DNA of 64,000 nt. It comes from Saccharopolyspora rhizosphaerae (GTDB taxonomy: Bacteria; Actinomycetota; Actinomycetes; Mycobacteriales; Pseudonocardiaceae). Both the position numbers and the translations under genes were made by a program. Shown here piece after piece: positions 1-8,993 of the stretch (the stretch's first letter is position 1; each line of letters opens with the position of its first letter). The stretch covers positions 62,001 to 126,000 of the forward strand of contig NZ_RSAA01000016.1 of assembly GCF_003931915.1 (NCBI RefSeq), read 5' to 3'. The notes under the pieces are model-generated. The model saw only the letters and a list, made by a program, of their open reading frames with translations. It searched no databases and was not told where the DNA came from.

Positions 1-262
1 GCAGCTTGGCGCCCAGCCAGGTCAGCAGCTTGCGGCCGTAGCGCTTGCCGACGGCGTAGCCGATCGAGTCGCCGACGATCGCCCCGAGCGCGGCGAAGCT
101 GCCCAGCAGGACCGGGTTGACCACGCCCTGCGAGGCCGCGACACCCGCGCTGACCAGCAGGATCTCACCGGGCAGCGGAATCCCGACGCTCTCCAGCCCG
201 ATGATCCCCGCCACCACGAGGTAGATCACGCCGGACGGGATCGTGTTCAGCCACTCGATCAT
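1..262 (-). CDS. DedA family membrane protein (N-terminal part, runs off the window)
   Basis: Only the first 87 residues lie in the window; the gene continues leftward. The protein starts MIEWLNTIPSG, has a hydrophobic first segment, then the GLESVGIPLPGE stretch (about residues 22-33) typical of DedA/SNARE-associated proteins, a second hydrophobic segment and GDSIGYAVGKRYGRK. DedA proteins are inner-membrane proteins, at least some of which act as lipid scramblases or flippases, with links to proton-motive-force and envelope homeostasis. The family call is secure; the physiological substrate is not known. It is divergent from the next gene on the right across 422 bp. Confidence 0.85.
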   Translation of the reverse strand, partial: MIEWLNTIPSGVIYLVVAGIIGLESVGIPLPGEILLVSAGVAASQGVVNPVLLGSFAALGAIVGDSIGYAVGKRYGRKLLTWLGAKL

Positions 263-565
263 GGACTTCCGTTCTGGTCGGGGGCAGCGCGTTCGGCTCC
301 CGCAAGGGTACGGACCCAAACCCCGCGGGTACCGAGCGCGGGGTGGCGGACCTCTCCCTCCCCCGCTACCGACCACAGCGGTACGACCACGCGAACGGGC
401 TAGGGGTGCGTTGCGCCGCACGGCGCAGTCCGCAAGCGCTTCACCAGCGCTGGATCGGCGAAATCGCTCGACCAAAGTCGGTGTTGCCCGAAGTCCGGGG
501 ACGGCACCATGGAGTGACGTCGAGGGGATGTCAGGGGGAGGCGGCGTCACCCCTGGGGAAAACCG

Positions 566-633
566 GATGAGGAGGAGCGGCCTCGGAACAAGACGGGGGA
601 CACGTCGGGGCACCCGAGCCGCTCCTCCTCATC
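566..633. repeat. Long inverted repeat upstream of the 685 gene
   Basis: The left arm (566-586) and right arm (614-633) pair over 16 contiguous bases (GATGAGGAGGAGCGGC against its complement), then a one-base bulge, then four or five more pairs. The loop is about 27 nt. It ends 51 bp before the ATG at 685, so in RNA it would form a strong hairpin in the leader, or in DNA it could be a protein-binding site. There is no U-run after it, so a simple terminator is unlikely. Confidence 0.6.
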
Positions 634-664
634 TTCCGCCCATCCGAATCTTCCGCCCATCCGA
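631..664. repeat. Perfect 17-bp tandem duplication
   Basis: ATCTTCCGCCCATCCGA occurs twice head to tail (631-647 and 648-664). The first copy shares its first three bases with the right arm of the preceding inverted repeat. It sits 21 bp before the start codon at 685. A replication-slippage duplication or a tandem regulator site would both fit. Confidence 0.75.
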
Positions 665-684
665 CCTGATCACTCGAACGGTCG

Positions 685-942
685 ATGGAACTTGATGTTC
701 CCCAGCCCGCACTGTTCAGTGATGTGGCTATGTGGCCGACGGAGGATCCGCACGAGCAGCTGCGGTGGCGCATCGCGTGCGCCACGGCGAGCGGCAGCGG
801 GAACGTGACCGTGCTCGTCATGGGTGATCGCGTCGGCATCGTGCTCCCGCCCGGCGACACCCTGATCTTCACGGCCGAGGAAGCCGAAGGCCTCGCGAAC
901 CTGGTCGACGAGGCGAAGGGCTGCACGGCGGTGCCGCGATGA
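685..942 (+). CDS. Hypothetical 85-aa protein
   Basis: A small soluble protein (85 aa) with no recognised family. The centre contains NVTVLVMGDRVGIVLPPGDTL followed by FTAEEAEGLANLVDEAK, which reads as two or three beta strands followed by an amphipathic helix. No signal peptide or membrane segment. Its stop overlaps the start of the next gene by four bases (ATGA at 939-942), so the two are very likely translated together. No clear ribosome-binding site precedes the ATG. Confidence 0.6.
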   Translation: MELDVPQPALFSDVAMWPTEDPHEQLRWRIACATASGSGNVTVLVMGDRVGIVLPPGDTLIFTAEEAEGLANLVDEAKGCTAVPR

Positions 943-2546
943 GCCTCATCGACACGGACCTCAGCTTCGACCCCCGCGACCCCTGCTTCCCCGTTCCCGG
1001 AGCGCCGGTCCGCTGGTCGGTGCAGGTCTTCACCACCACCAACGGCTACGGCCTCCGCCCGGCCGACCCGCTCGTGGAGGGCGACCGCGTGCACCTGCGC
1101 ACCGGCTACGCCGCGCTCGGGCAGCAGCGCACGGTCGACGCCGGCGAGGTGGAGGTCGAGGTGGTGCACCGGGACGGCGTGCTGACCTGGTCGATCACCG
1201 CGCAGCACACCGCGCCGGTCAAAGCCGTCAAGCTGCTGCTGCGCGGTCTGCCCGAGCAGCAGCTGACCGCTGGGTGGTGGGCGCCGAACACCGGCCGCTC
1301 GCACAGCCACCACGAGCGCTTCCAGCTGGAGCACCCGAGCCCGGACTGGGCGACGCCGTGGGTGGCCGTCGGCGAGGAAGCGGACTGCTCGACGCTCAGC
1401 GTCCGCGACCCGCTGGTGCGCAAGCACGTCCTACACGTCAGCAGGCCCGCTCACTCCGCCGAGCCCGTCGTGGAGCTGCTGCACGTCCCCGCCGCCTCCG
1501 CGCGCGCGACGACCTGCCAGGTCCCCGAGGTCCGGCTCCGCCTCCACGCCGACGCCGACCAGGACCTGGACGACCACCTGCGGTTCGTGGAGGAAGCGCA
1601 CGGGCTGCAGCCGTGGGAGTCCCGGCCGGACGTGCCCGGCTGGTTGCGCGACACCGCGCTCGTCGTGACGCTGCACGGGCAGCACTGGACCGGCTACGTG
1701 TTCAACACGTTCTCGCAGATGAGCGAGGCCCTCCGGTTCGTCGCGCAGCACGTCGACCCGCAGCGGGTGCTCGCCTACCTGCCCGGTTGGGAGGGCCGCT
1801 ACTACTACGCCTACCCGCGGTACCGGCCTGGCGCCGACCTCGGCGGTGACCGGGGTTTCGCCGAGCTCGTCGGCACCGCGCACGAGCTGGGCTTCCGGCT
1901 GATGCCGATGTTCGGCGGGCACGGCGCCAACGTCGTGCAGTACGCGGACTGGGAGCGGGCGGTGATGCGCAACGACACCGACCGCTACGTGGAGCTGCTC
2001 AACCGCCCCGACTGGGACGCCGACCGCGCCGGCGAAGGCGATCAGGTGTTCCTCAACCCGGGCGAGCCGGGGTTCCGGGCACACCTGGCGGAGTCGATCT
2101 CCGCGCTGGTGGAGGAGTTCGGCGTCGACGCGGCGTTCCTCGACACGCTGGGCTACTACTTCAACGACCCGCGCCACGACGTCTTCGAGGGCTACCGGCT
2201 GCTGGTCGAGGAGCTGCACCGGCGCCATCCCGGCCTGGTGCTCGCCGCCGAGGGCTGGTGGGACGCGCTCAGCGCGCTGTTCCCGCTGAGCCAGCAGTGG
2301 TTCGGCACCGACCGCGACCTGCGCAAGCCCCGGGTGCTCTCCCGCTACGCCCGCACCACCGGCCACCTCGCCGAGGGAACTCCGGGACCGGGCAGCACGG
2401 GCGTGCACGAGAAGGGCTACCTCCCCCGGCCGCCCGACGTGGAGCGCGAGGGGCACATCCCGGTCGTGGGCGTCGTGGACGACACGCTGGCCGAGCACGC
2501 CGAGGAGCTGGCGGCGATCTGCCGGTGGGCAGGCACCCGCCGGTGA
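939..2546 (+). CDS. Putative glycoside-hydrolase-like (beta/alpha)8 barrel protein
   Basis: A 535-aa cytoplasmic protein (no signal peptide). The N-terminal 200 residues look beta-rich. The rest has features of a TIM-barrel glycosidase: AYLPGWEGRYYYAYP near residue 278, LMPMFGGHG, a conserved-looking VDAAFLDTLGYYFND near 396-409, and LVLAAEGWWDAL near 435. An aspartate in FLDT and a glutamate in AAEGWW are in positions where such enzymes carry nucleophile and acid, but this is inference from strand-end placement. It resembles uncharacterised actinobacterial proteins distantly like alpha-galactosidases; no substrate can be named. It is coupled to the 85-aa gene and convergent with the LysR gene 10 bp away. 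Confidence 0.6.
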   Translation: MSLIDTDLSFDPRDPCFPVPGAPVRWSVQVFTTTNGYGLRPADPLVEGDRVHLRTGYAALGQQRTVDAGEVEVEVVHRDGVLTWSITAQHTAPVKAVKLLLRGLPEQQLTAGWWAPNTGRSHSHHERFQLEHPSPDWATPWVAVGEEADCSTLSVRDPLVRKHVLHVSRPAHSAEPVVELLHVPAASARATTCQVPEVRLRLHADADQDLDDHLRFVEEAHGLQPWESRPDVPGWLRDTALVVTLHGQHWTGYVFNTFSQMSEALRFVAQHVDPQRVLAYLPGWEGRYYYAYPRYRPGADLGGDRGFAELVGTAHELGFRLMPMFGGHGANVVQYADWERAVMRNDTDRYVELLNRPDWDADRAGEGDQVFLNPGEPGFRAHLAESISALVEEFGVDAAFLDTLGYYFNDPRHDVFEGYRLLVEELHRRHPGLVLAAEGWWDALSALFPLSQQWFGTDRDLRKPRVLSRYARTTGHLAEGTPGPGSTGVHEKGYLPRPPDVEREGHIPVVGVVDDTLAEHAEELAAICRWAGTRR

Positions 2547-2556
2547 CGGGCGGCCG

Positions 2557-3462
2557 TCATCCGGCCGCGTCGGTGCGCTCCCGGGCTTCGGCGGTGAGCG
2601 CGTCCAGGGCGACCTGGACGGCTGGGCGTTCGGTGGCGCCCTTGCGGGAGACGACCTCGATGTTGCGGCCCGCTCGGACACCGGCCAGCGGCCGCATCAC
2701 CAGCTGGGTGCTGCCGACCGTGTAGCGCGGCAGCAGCGCGATGCCGTGCCCTGCCGCGACGAGCGCTTCGGTGACCCGGAAGTCGTTGATGCGCTGCACG
2801 ACCGACGGCCGCACGCCGGTGCGGACCGCCAGCGAGCGCAGCACGTCGTCGACCGGGAACCCGATGTCCACGCTCAGCCACGGCTCGCCGACCAGTTCGG
2901 TGAGCTCGACGCGGTCGCGCCCGGCCAGCGGGTGCCCCAGCGGCATCGCGACGTCCAGCGGCTCGCGCAGCAGCGGGACGACCGCCACGCGGTCACCGTC
3001 GTGCGGTGGGGCGTGGTCGTCCCGGTGCGTGACGACGAGGTCGAAGTCGGCGGTCAGCTTGGGCACCTCGGACGGCACCATGTCGACGTCGCGGGCCTCC
3101 AGCCGGACCGCCGGGTGCTCGGCGATGCGCCGCAGCAGGCCCGGGAGCAGCAGGAACGCTCCCGACGGGAACAGCGCCACGCGCACCACCCCGCGCGGTG
3201 TCGAGCGGTAGGTGTCCAGCTCCGCCTCGGCCCGGTCGAGCGCGGCCAGCACCTCGTCGGCGCGGGTGGCCAGCGCCCAGCCCGCGTCGGTGAGCCGCAG
3301 ACCGCGGCCCGCGGGTTCGGTGAGCTGCACGCCGACCTCGGCCTGCAGCGCGCGGATCTGCTGTGACACCGACGACGGCGTGTAGGCCAGGGCGTGGGCG
3401 ACCGCGGTGACCGTGCCGCGGTCGGCCAGCTCGCGCAGGAGTCTCAGCCTGCGAACGTCCAT
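2557..3462 (-). CDS. LysR family transcriptional regulator
   Basis: A 301-aa LysR-type regulator. The N-terminal winged helix-turn-helix spans about residues 1-60 (MDVRRLRLLRELADRGTV, then ALAYTPSSVSQQIRALQAEV, then LTEPAGRGLRLTDAG). The periplasmic-binding-protein-like effector domain follows from about residue 90 (VVRVALFPSGAF) to 290. It is divergent from the EamA exporter across 72 bp, the classical arrangement for a LysR protein controlling its neighbour and itself. The effector is unknown. The gap holds a small dyad around AGATAATCT (about 3487-3495) that could be part of its operator, but this is weak. Confidence 0.9.
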   Translation of the reverse strand: MDVRRLRLLRELADRGTVTAVAHALAYTPSSVSQQIRALQAEVGVQLTEPAGRGLRLTDAGWALATRADEVLAALDRAEAELDTYRSTPRGVVRVALFPSGAFLLLPGLLRRIAEHPAVRLEARDVDMVPSEVPKLTADFDLVVTHRDDHAPPHDGDRVAVVPLLREPLDVAMPLGHPLAGRDRVELTELVGEPWLSVDIGFPVDDVLRSLAVRTGVRPSVVQRINDFRVTEALVAAGHGIALLPRYTVGSTQLVMRPLAGVRAGRNIEVVSRKGATERPAVQVALDALTAEARERTDAAG

Positions 3463-3534
3463 AGAGGAAGACTACACAGTACTTGCAGATAATCTCGCTT
3501 GTGCTTCACAGAGGAGCCCCGCAGGCTGATCGGT

Positions 3535-4434
3535 ATGACCACACGAGATCGCCTGCTGGCGGTGGTCGTCGCAGTGCTCTGGGGCGGCAACTTCATCGCG
3601 TTGGACCAGGGGCTGGGGCACTTCCCGCCGTTCTTCTTCGCCGGGCTCCGGTTCGCGGTCCTGCTGCCCGTCCTGCTCTTCGTGCCGCGCCCGCAGGTGA
3701 AGTGGCGTTGGCTGATCGGCTACGGCCTGTTCTTCGGGACCTTGCAGTTCGCGTTCCTGTTCGTCGCGATGGAGATCGGCATGCCGACGGGTCTCGCCTC
3801 GCTGGTGCAGCAGGCCTCGGCGCCGTTCACCGTGGTCCTGGGCGCGCTGCTGCTGCGGGAGAAGCTCACGCCGGTGCAGCTGCTCGGCATCTCCGCCGCC
3901 GTGCTGGGCATGGTGGCCATCGGCTGGCACCGCGCGCAGACCGCGACGCTGCTGCCGCTGCTGATCACGGTGTGCGGCGCGTTCTCGTGGGCGCTGGGCA
4001 ACCTGTGCAGCCGCAAGGCCGAGGCGCCGAACCCGCTGCACCTGACGCTGTGGATCGCGATCGTCCCGCCGCTGCCGATGTTCACCGCGTCGACGCTGGT
4101 CGAGGGCCCGTCGACCGGGTGGCACGCGCTCACCACGGTCCTGGACTCGCCGACCGGGATCGCCGCGCTCACGGGCCTGGCCTACACCTCGCTGCTGGCC
4201 ACGGTCATCGGATCGGGTCTGTGGACGACGCTGCTCGGCCGCTACCCCGCCAGCACGGTCGCCCCGTTCTCGCTGCTGGTCCCGGTGGTCGGCTTCAGCA
4301 CCGCATGGCTCCTCCTCGGCGAACGACCCCACCCGTTCGAGCTCGCCGCAGGAGCAGTGGTCGTCGGCGGAGTCCTGCTCGGCAGCGCCCGGATCAACCG
4401 CCGCCGGGCCGCCCTGGAACCGGCCCCGGTGTGA
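3535..4434 (+). CDS. EamA/DMT superfamily transporter
   Basis: About 299 aa with ten predicted membrane segments in two EamA repeats, typical of drug/metabolite exporters (RhaT/EamA group). It begins MTTRDRLLAVVVAVLWGGNFIALDQG, with the WGGNF motif of the first helix; the second repeat starts near LLITVCGAFSWALGNLCSRKA. The ATG at 3535 was chosen because homologues start right before the first helix; an upstream in-frame GTG at 3499 lacks a ribosome-binding site. It likely exports an amino acid or a related metabolite (family knowledge; substrate unknown) and is probably controlled by the divergent LysR regulator. Confidence 0.88.
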   Translation: MTTRDRLLAVVVAVLWGGNFIALDQGLGHFPPFFFAGLRFAVLLPVLLFVPRPQVKWRWLIGYGLFFGTLQFAFLFVAMEIGMPTGLASLVQQASAPFTVVLGALLLREKLTPVQLLGISAAVLGMVAIGWHRAQTATLLPLLITVCGAFSWALGNLCSRKAEAPNPLHLTLWIAIVPPLPMFTASTLVEGPSTGWHALTTVLDSPTGIAALTGLAYTSLLATVIGSGLWTTLLGRYPASTVAPFSLLVPVVGFSTAWLLLGERPHPFELAAGAVVVGGVLLGSARINRRRAALEPAPV

Positions 4435-4536
4435 CCGGGGCCGCAGCGCCGCTCAGCGGTGCGGGGCGCAGAGCCTACGGCGGCGCAGGTCGAGTCCCCC
4501 ACCCGGAACAGCGGCTCCGCCGCGATCGCGGGAGGA

Positions 4537-4713
4537 CTAGGTCGAGTTCTTCTCGAACTTCGGGTTCCGCACGTGCACACCGTTTCCCACCGGGCACTCG
4601 TAGAGCACCAGCGCGTGGTGCGATTCGGCGACCAGCTTCGCGGCGACGGCGCGCTCCAAGATCGCCCGCTGCTCGCAGGCCGAGCACCGGAGCGCACTGC
4701 TGTACCTCAACAC
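4537..4713 (-). CDS. Small 58-aa Cys-containing protein
   Basis: A 58-aa protein starting at a GTG preceded by a strong AAGGAGGT Shine-Dalgarno with four-nucleotide spacing. It reads MLRYSSALRCSACEQ, then a helix (AILERAVAAKLVAESHHALV), then LYECPVGNGVHVRNPKFEKN. Cysteines at positions 10 and 13 (CxxC) and a third in YECP resemble a minimal zinc-ribbon, with a nearby His pair (SHH) as further possible ligands. The length, good ribosome-binding site and ordered sequence support a real gene. It lies 73 bp downstream of the peptide-transporter operon on the same strand and is convergent with the EamA gene. Function unknown. Confidence 0.65.
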   Translation of the reverse strand: MLRYSSALRCSACEQRAILERAVAAKLVAESHHALVLYECPVGNGVHVRNPKFEKNST

Positions 4714-4786
4714 GAGACCTCCTTCCCCAGCGGGGCATCCTATGTGGACGTCAACGCTGGGGGAACGAGGTGCGCGGGAAACGTGC

Positions 4787-5953
4787 TCAGCCAGTGGGGA
4801 CGGCCGCCTCCGGAGACGCCGCGCGGGGGTGCAGCAGACCGTCGCGGATCTCTTCGGCGTAGTGGCAGGCCACGCGGTGACCCGGTGCGAGCTCCCGGAG
4901 GGCCGGGCGTTCGGTGTCGCAGCGCTCCTCCTGCCGCCACGGGCAGCGGGTGTGGAAGCGGCAGCCTCGCGGCGGATCCGCGGGCGAGGGCAGGTCGCCG
5001 GTGAGCAGGATCTGCTCGCGGTCGTCCTCGACCTGCGGGTCCGGCACCGGGACCGCGGACAGCAGCGCCTTGGAGTACGGGTGCAGCGGCTCCGCGTACA
5101 GGTCGTCCGATGCGGACTCCTCGACGATGCCGCCCAGGTACATCACCCCGACCCGGTCGGCGATGTGCCGCACCACGGCGAGGTCGTGCGCGATGACCAG
5201 GTAGGTCAGGCCGAACTCCTCCTGCAGGTCCTCCAGCAGGTTGAGGACCTGCGCCTGCACCGAGACGTCCAGCGCCGAGACGGGTTCGTCGGCCACCACC
5301 AGGTCGGGCCCGACCGACAGCGCGCGGGCGATGCCGATGCGCTGGCGCTGACCACCGGAGAACTCGTGCGGGTACTTGCGCAGGGCGCTCGGCGGCAGGC
5401 CCACCGCGTCGATGAGCTCCCGAAGCCGCTGGTCGGTCGCCGCCTTGTCGCCGGCCAGGCCGTGCGCGCGCATGCCCTCCACCAGCAGCGATTCCACCGA
5501 TTGGCGCGGGTCGAGCGAGGACAGCGGGTCCTGGAAGACCATCTGCATGCGCCGCCGCATGGTGCGCAGCTTCTCGCCCTTCATCCCGGACAGGTCGGTG
5601 CCGTCGAAGACCACCTGGCCGCTGGTCGGCTTCTCCAGCCGCAGCACCGCCCGGCCCAGGGTCGACTTGCCGCACCCGGATTCGCCGACGAGGCCGTAGG
5701 TCTCACCGCGCTCGATGCTCAGCGACACCCCGTCGACGGCGAAGACGTGGCCGACGGTCCGGTCGAGCACGACGCCCTTCTTGATGGGGAAGTGCACCTT
5801 CACGTCGTCGAGTTCGACGAGCACGTCCCCGCTGCCGTCTTGGGGTCGTCCCTCCGGAGCACCGCTGTCGCCGCTCATGACGCCGCTGGCGTCTTGCGGG
5901 TCACCGGCGCCCGGCCGGCTCTCATGAGCACCGCGTGCGCACTTGTCGCTCAT
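4787..5953 (-). CDS. Oligopeptide/dipeptide ABC transporter ATP-binding protein (DppF/OppF type)
   Basis: A 388-aa ATPase, the second of the pair that powers Dpp/Opp-type peptide importers. Walker [10 protein letters not shown] lies near residues 87-95, the signature [14 protein letters not shown] near 191, Walker [12 protein letters not shown] near 217, and the oligopeptide-transporter C-terminal Cys-rich segment (CRFHTRCPW) near 331. The start at 5953 has a GGAGG site and overlaps the stop of the preceding ATPase gene (ATGA), so translation is coupled. A second start at 5878 (MSGDSG) is possible: the two start regions share the repeated sequence GCTCATGACGCC. The extra N-terminal region of about 50 residues has low complexity. 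Confidence 0.9.
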   Translation of the reverse strand: MSDKCARGAHESRPGAGDPQDASGVMSGDSGAPEGRPQDGSGDVLVELDDVKVHFPIKKGVVLDRTVGHVFAVDGVSLSIERGETYGLVGESGCGKSTLGRAVLRLEKPTSGQVVFDGTDLSGMKGEKLRTMRRRMQMVFQDPLSSLDPRQSVESLLVEGMRAHGLAGDKAATDQRLRELIDAVGLPPSALRKYPHEFSGGQRQRIGIARALSVGPDLVVADEPVSALDVSVQAQVLNLLEDLQEEFGLTYLVIAHDLAVVRHIADRVGVMYLGGIVEESASDDLYAEPLHPYSKALLSAVPVPDPQVEDDREQILLTGDLPSPADPPRGCRFHTRCPWRQEERCDTERPALRELAPGHRVACHYAEEIRDGLLHPRAASPEAAVPTG

Positions 5954-6948
5954 GACGCCTCCATGCTGTTCGAGATCGGTTCGCGGACCGGGTTGTGGCA
6001 GCGCAGCAACCGCGCGCCGACGTCGATGCTCACCTCGGGCGTCTCCCGCTCGCACACGTCGAGCGCCTGGGGGCAGCGCGGGCAGAACGCGCACCCGGCG
6101 TCCCACGGGATGTTGTCGGCCACCGAGCCCCGGATCGGCGCGAGCCGTTGCCCGCGGGATGAGTCGAGCCGCGGGATCGAGGCCAGCAGACCCGCGGTGT
6201 AGGGGTGCTTGGGGCGGGCGAACAGCTCGTGCCGGGCCGCGCGCTCCACCACCCGACCCGCGTAGAGCACGTTCACCTCGTCGCACAGGCCCGCCACCAC
6301 GCCGAGGTCGTGCGTGATCATGATCAGCGCCGTGTCGGTCTCGGCGACCAGGTCCGACAGCAGCTTGAGGATCTGCGCCTGGATGGTCACGTCCAGCGCG
6401 GTCGTCGGCTCGTCGGCGATGAGCAGCCGCGGCTTGCACGCCAGCGCCATCGCGATCAGCGCGCGCTGCCGCATGCCGCCGGAGAGCTGGTGCGGGTACT
6501 CCTTCAACCGCCGCTGCGGGTCCGGGATGCCGACCTTGCGCAGCAGTTCGTGGGCTTCGCCCATCGCCTCCTTGCGCGGCAACCCGCGGTGCCGCTCGAC
6601 CACTTCGGCGACCTGGAGGCCGATCGGCACCACCGGGTTCAGCGAGGTCAGCGGGTCTTGGAAGACCATGCTCAGGTCCTTGCCGCGCCGGGCGTCCAGC
6701 TCCTTCTTGGGCAGCTGCAGCAGATCGGTGCCGTCGAAGCGGACCGCTCCGGACACCTCCGCGCCGCGCGGCGGCAGCAAACCCATGATCGCCAGCGAGG
6801 TCACCGACTTGCCGCAGCCGGACTCACCGACCAGGCCGACGGTCTTGCCCGGCTCGACGTCGAAGGAGATCCCGTCCACCGCGGTCACCGGCGGCTCGCC
6901 CTTGCGGGCGAAGACCACGGAGAGGTCGCGCACTTCCAGCAAAGCCAT
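5950..6948 (-). CDS. Oligopeptide/dipeptide ABC transporter ATP-binding protein (DppD/OppD type)
   Basis: A 332-aa ATPase of the DppD/OppD type. Walker [10 protein letters not shown] is at about residues 41-49, the signature [15 protein letters not shown] near 160, Walker [13 protein letters not shown] near 181, the H-loop MITHDLGVV near 212, and the C-terminal peptide-transporter motif with [15 protein letters not shown] near 288. It pairs with the next ATPase (overlapping by four bases) and energises the two permeases just upstream. The start ATG is 12 bp after the dppC-type stop, consistent with a single operon. Confidence 0.92.
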   Translation of the reverse strand: MALLEVRDLSVVFARKGEPPVTAVDGISFDVEPGKTVGLVGESGCGKSVTSLAIMGLLPPRGAEVSGAVRFDGTDLLQLPKKELDARRGKDLSMVFQDPLTSLNPVVPIGLQVAEVVERHRGLPRKEAMGEAHELLRKVGIPDPQRRLKEYPHQLSGGMRQRALIAMALACKPRLLIADEPTTALDVTIQAQILKLLSDLVAETDTALIMITHDLGVVAGLCDEVNVLYAGRVVERAARHELFARPKHPYTAGLLASIPRLDSSRGQRLAPIRGSVADNIPWDAGCAFCPRCPQALDVCERETPEVSIDVGARLLRCHNPVREPISNSMEAS

Positions 6949-6960
6949 TGCCTTCTCCCC

Positions 6961-7893
6961 TCACCGGCGCCGCTTGGGGTCCAGCGCGTCGCGCAGCGAC
7001 TCGCCGACCAGCGTGAAACCGAAGGCGACCAGGATGATGCACCCGGCGGGCCAGAACGCCAGCTGCGGGTGCGAGTCGATGATGTTCTGCGCGCCGCCGA
7101 GCATCTGGCCCCATTCCGGCACCGAGTCGTCGGCCGCACCCAGGCCCAGGAAGGACAGCGCTGCCGCGTCGATGATGGCGACCGCCAGCACCAGCGTCGC
7201 CTGCACGATCACCGGGCCCAGCGCGTTCGGCAGCATGTGCCGGAACACGATGGCGCTCTCCTTCACCCCGAGCGCCCTGGCCGCCAGCACGTGGTCGCTG
7301 GCGCGTTGCGCCAGCATCGTGCCGCGCAGCAGTCGCCCGAAGATCGGGACCTGCACGATCGCCACCGCCAGGATCACGGTGAACTGGGTCTGCTCGGCGA
7401 ACAGCGCGCCGATCGACACCGCCAGCAACAGCGACGGCACCGACAGCATCACGTCGGCGATGCGCATGACCAGGGCGTCCACCCAGCCGCCGAAGGCACC
7501 GGCGAGCACGCCCAGGACCAGTCCCCCACCGAGCCCGATGACGGTGGCCAGCACCGCCACCAGCAACGTCTGCTGCGAGCCGAGCAGCAGCCGGGACAGC
7601 AGGTCCCGGCCGTACTGGTCACCGCCGAGCGGGAACCCGGGCTGCGCGGGCGGGATCGTGTTGTCCGCGCGGGAGACCTGGGACTCCAGCAGGCGTTGCG
7701 CGGGGTCGTGCGGCGCGAGCAGCGGCGCCAGCAGGGCCAGCAGCACGAACGCGACGATCACCACCGCACCGACGACGAAGACCGGGTTGCGGCGCAGCCG
7801 CCGCCAGGCGGAGGCGGTGAGGCTCACCCCCGCGTCCGACGCCGTGTCCGCCAGCGCGTCGAGCTTGTCCTTGCGCTGCGTGTTGAGAACCAT
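6961..7893 (-). CDS. Peptide ABC transporter permease (DppC type)
   Basis: A 310-aa inner-membrane permease with an N-terminal cytoplasmic stretch, a membrane segment near VFVVGAVVIVAFVLLALLAP, a periplasmic loop (HDPAQRLLESQVSRADNT, GGDQYGRDLLSRLL) and a C-terminal five-helix BPD_transp_1 domain. The cytoplasmic EAA-like loop (SDHVLAARALGVKESAIVFRH) contacts the ATPases. The GxDxxGRD signature in the first loop is typical of DppC/OppC. It starts six bases after the stop of the DppB-type gene. Confidence 0.92.
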   Translation of the reverse strand: MVLNTQRKDKLDALADTASDAGVSLTASAWRRLRRNPVFVVGAVVIVAFVLLALLAPLLAPHDPAQRLLESQVSRADNTIPPAQPGFPLGGDQYGRDLLSRLLLGSQQTLLVAVLATVIGLGGGLVLGVLAGAFGGWVDALVMRIADVMLSVPSLLLAVSIGALFAEQTQFTVILAVAIVQVPIFGRLLRGTMLAQRASDHVLAARALGVKESAIVFRHMLPNALGPVIVQATLVLAVAIIDAAALSFLGLGAADDSVPEWGQMLGGAQNIIDSHPQLAFWPAGCIILVAFGFTLVGESLRDALDPKRRR

Positions 7894-7899
7894 CGTCGC

Positions 7900-8910
7900 T
7901 CACCGTGTCCGCAGTCGTGGGTCGATCAACGCGTACGAGAGGTCGACGACCAGGTTGACCAGCACGTAGACCATCGCCGAGGCCAGGATGACCACCTGCA
8001 GCACCGGGAAGTCCTTGCGCTCGAAGCCGAGGGCCACGGCTTGCCCGATGCCCGCGATGTTGAACACCCGCTCGGTCAGCACCGCCCCGGCCAGCAGCGC
8101 ACCCGTCTGCAGGCCGATGGTGGTGACCACCGGCAGCATCGCGTTGTGCAGGATGTGCCGGCGCCGGATCACCATCTGCCCCAAGCCCTTGGCTCGCGCC
8201 GTGCGCACGTAGTCCTCGTCCACCACGTCGAGCACCGCGGCCCGGGTGATCCGGAAGATCACCGCGAACGGGATGGTGGACAGCGCGATGGCGGGCAGGA
8301 TCAGGTGCACGAACGCGTTCCACGAGGCGTCCCACTCGCGGGTCAGCAACCCGTCGAGGATGTAGAAGCCGGTGACGCGGGTGGCGTTGATCACCGAGTC
8401 CTGCCGCCCGGAGGCGGGGAGGACGCCGAGCTGGATGGCGAAGACGAACTTGAGCAGGAACGCCAGGAAGAACACCGGCACGGCGACGCCGACCAGCGAC
8501 CAGGTGATGCTCAGGTTGTCCAGCCAGCCACCGCGCCGGCGCGCGGCCAGGTAGCCCAGCGGGATGCCCACGGCCACGGCCAGGATCAGCGCGAGGACGG
8601 ACAGCTCCAGCGTCGCCGGGAAGCGGGTGAGGAACACCTCCAGCGCGGAATCACCGCGCTGCACCCCCGTCGACGTGCCGAAGTCGCCGCTGACGGCCCG
8701 GCCGAGGAACCTGAAGTACTGCACGAAGATCGGCTGGTCCAGCCCGAGGGCTTCCTCGAGCTGCGCCCGCGCGGCCGGTGTGGCGCGGTCGCCCAGCAGA
8801 GCCGAGACCGGTCCGCCCGGCAGCATGCGCAGCCAGCCGAACAGCAGCATCGACAGCACGAAGACGACCAGGACCAGCTGCCCCAGTCGCCGGATGGTGA
8901 AGCGGAGCAC
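7900..8910 (-). CDS. Peptide ABC transporter permease (DppB type)
   Basis: A 336-aa integral membrane permease of the DppB/OppB group, beginning with the typical first helix (LRFTIRRLGQLVLVVFVLSML) and PGGP motif, then a periplasmic loop with DQPIFVQYFRFLGRAVSGDFG, and six membrane segments. The EAA loop is DEDYVRTARAKGLGQ near residue 226. It forms the import channel with the DppC-type protein. It starts at a GTG. A hairpin lies between it and the upstream binding-protein gene, which could lower permease expression relative to the binding protein. Confidence 0.92.
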   Translation of the reverse strand: MLRFTIRRLGQLVLVVFVLSMLLFGWLRMLPGGPVSALLGDRATPAARAQLEEALGLDQPIFVQYFRFLGRAVSGDFGTSTGVQRGDSALEVFLTRFPATLELSVLALILAVAVGIPLGYLAARRRGGWLDNLSITWSLVGVAVPVFFLAFLLKFVFAIQLGVLPASGRQDSVINATRVTGFYILDGLLTREWDASWNAFVHLILPAIALSTIPFAVIFRITRAAVLDVVDEDYVRTARAKGLGQMVIRRRHILHNAMLPVVTTIGLQTGALLAGAVLTERVFNIAGIGQAVALGFERKDFPVLQVVILASAMVYVLVNLVVDLSYALIDPRLRTR

Positions 8911-8948
8911 GTGAAAACCCCCGTGTTCAACTCAGCGAACCCACGCGC

Positions 8949-8982
8949 CCGCGCGGGACCGGCTCGCACCGGCCCCGCGCGG
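8949..8982 (-). promoter_or_regulatory. Intercistronic hairpin in the peptide-transporter operon
   Basis: A 14-position stem with one mismatch (arms 8949-8962 and 8969-8982, loop of six) lies between the binding-protein stop and the DppB-type start. It has no U-run. Such hairpins often stabilise the upstream binding-protein mRNA or act as partial terminators, giving more binding protein than permease. The structure is seen; the role is inferred. Confidence 0.55.
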
Positions 8983-8993
8983 CACGCCTCGGA

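Larger units (their letters stand above)
263..684. other. Divergent intergenic region with an inverted repeat and a tandem repeat
   Basis: This 422-bp gap separates two divergently read genes, so promoters for both should lie here. Open frames crossing it are arginine/proline rich with no family signature and look like chance high-GC frames. Two structured elements lie close to the right-hand gene: an inverted repeat at 566-633 and a perfect 17-bp tandem duplication at 631-664. Nothing else is recognisable. Confidence 0.5.

Noticed and set aside
4787-6439. A longer reading of the DppF-type ATPase with about 160 extra N-terminal residues
   Set aside because: The extra part is an out-of-frame shadow of the DppD-type gene; the ATGA junction and GGAGG site fix the start at 5953.
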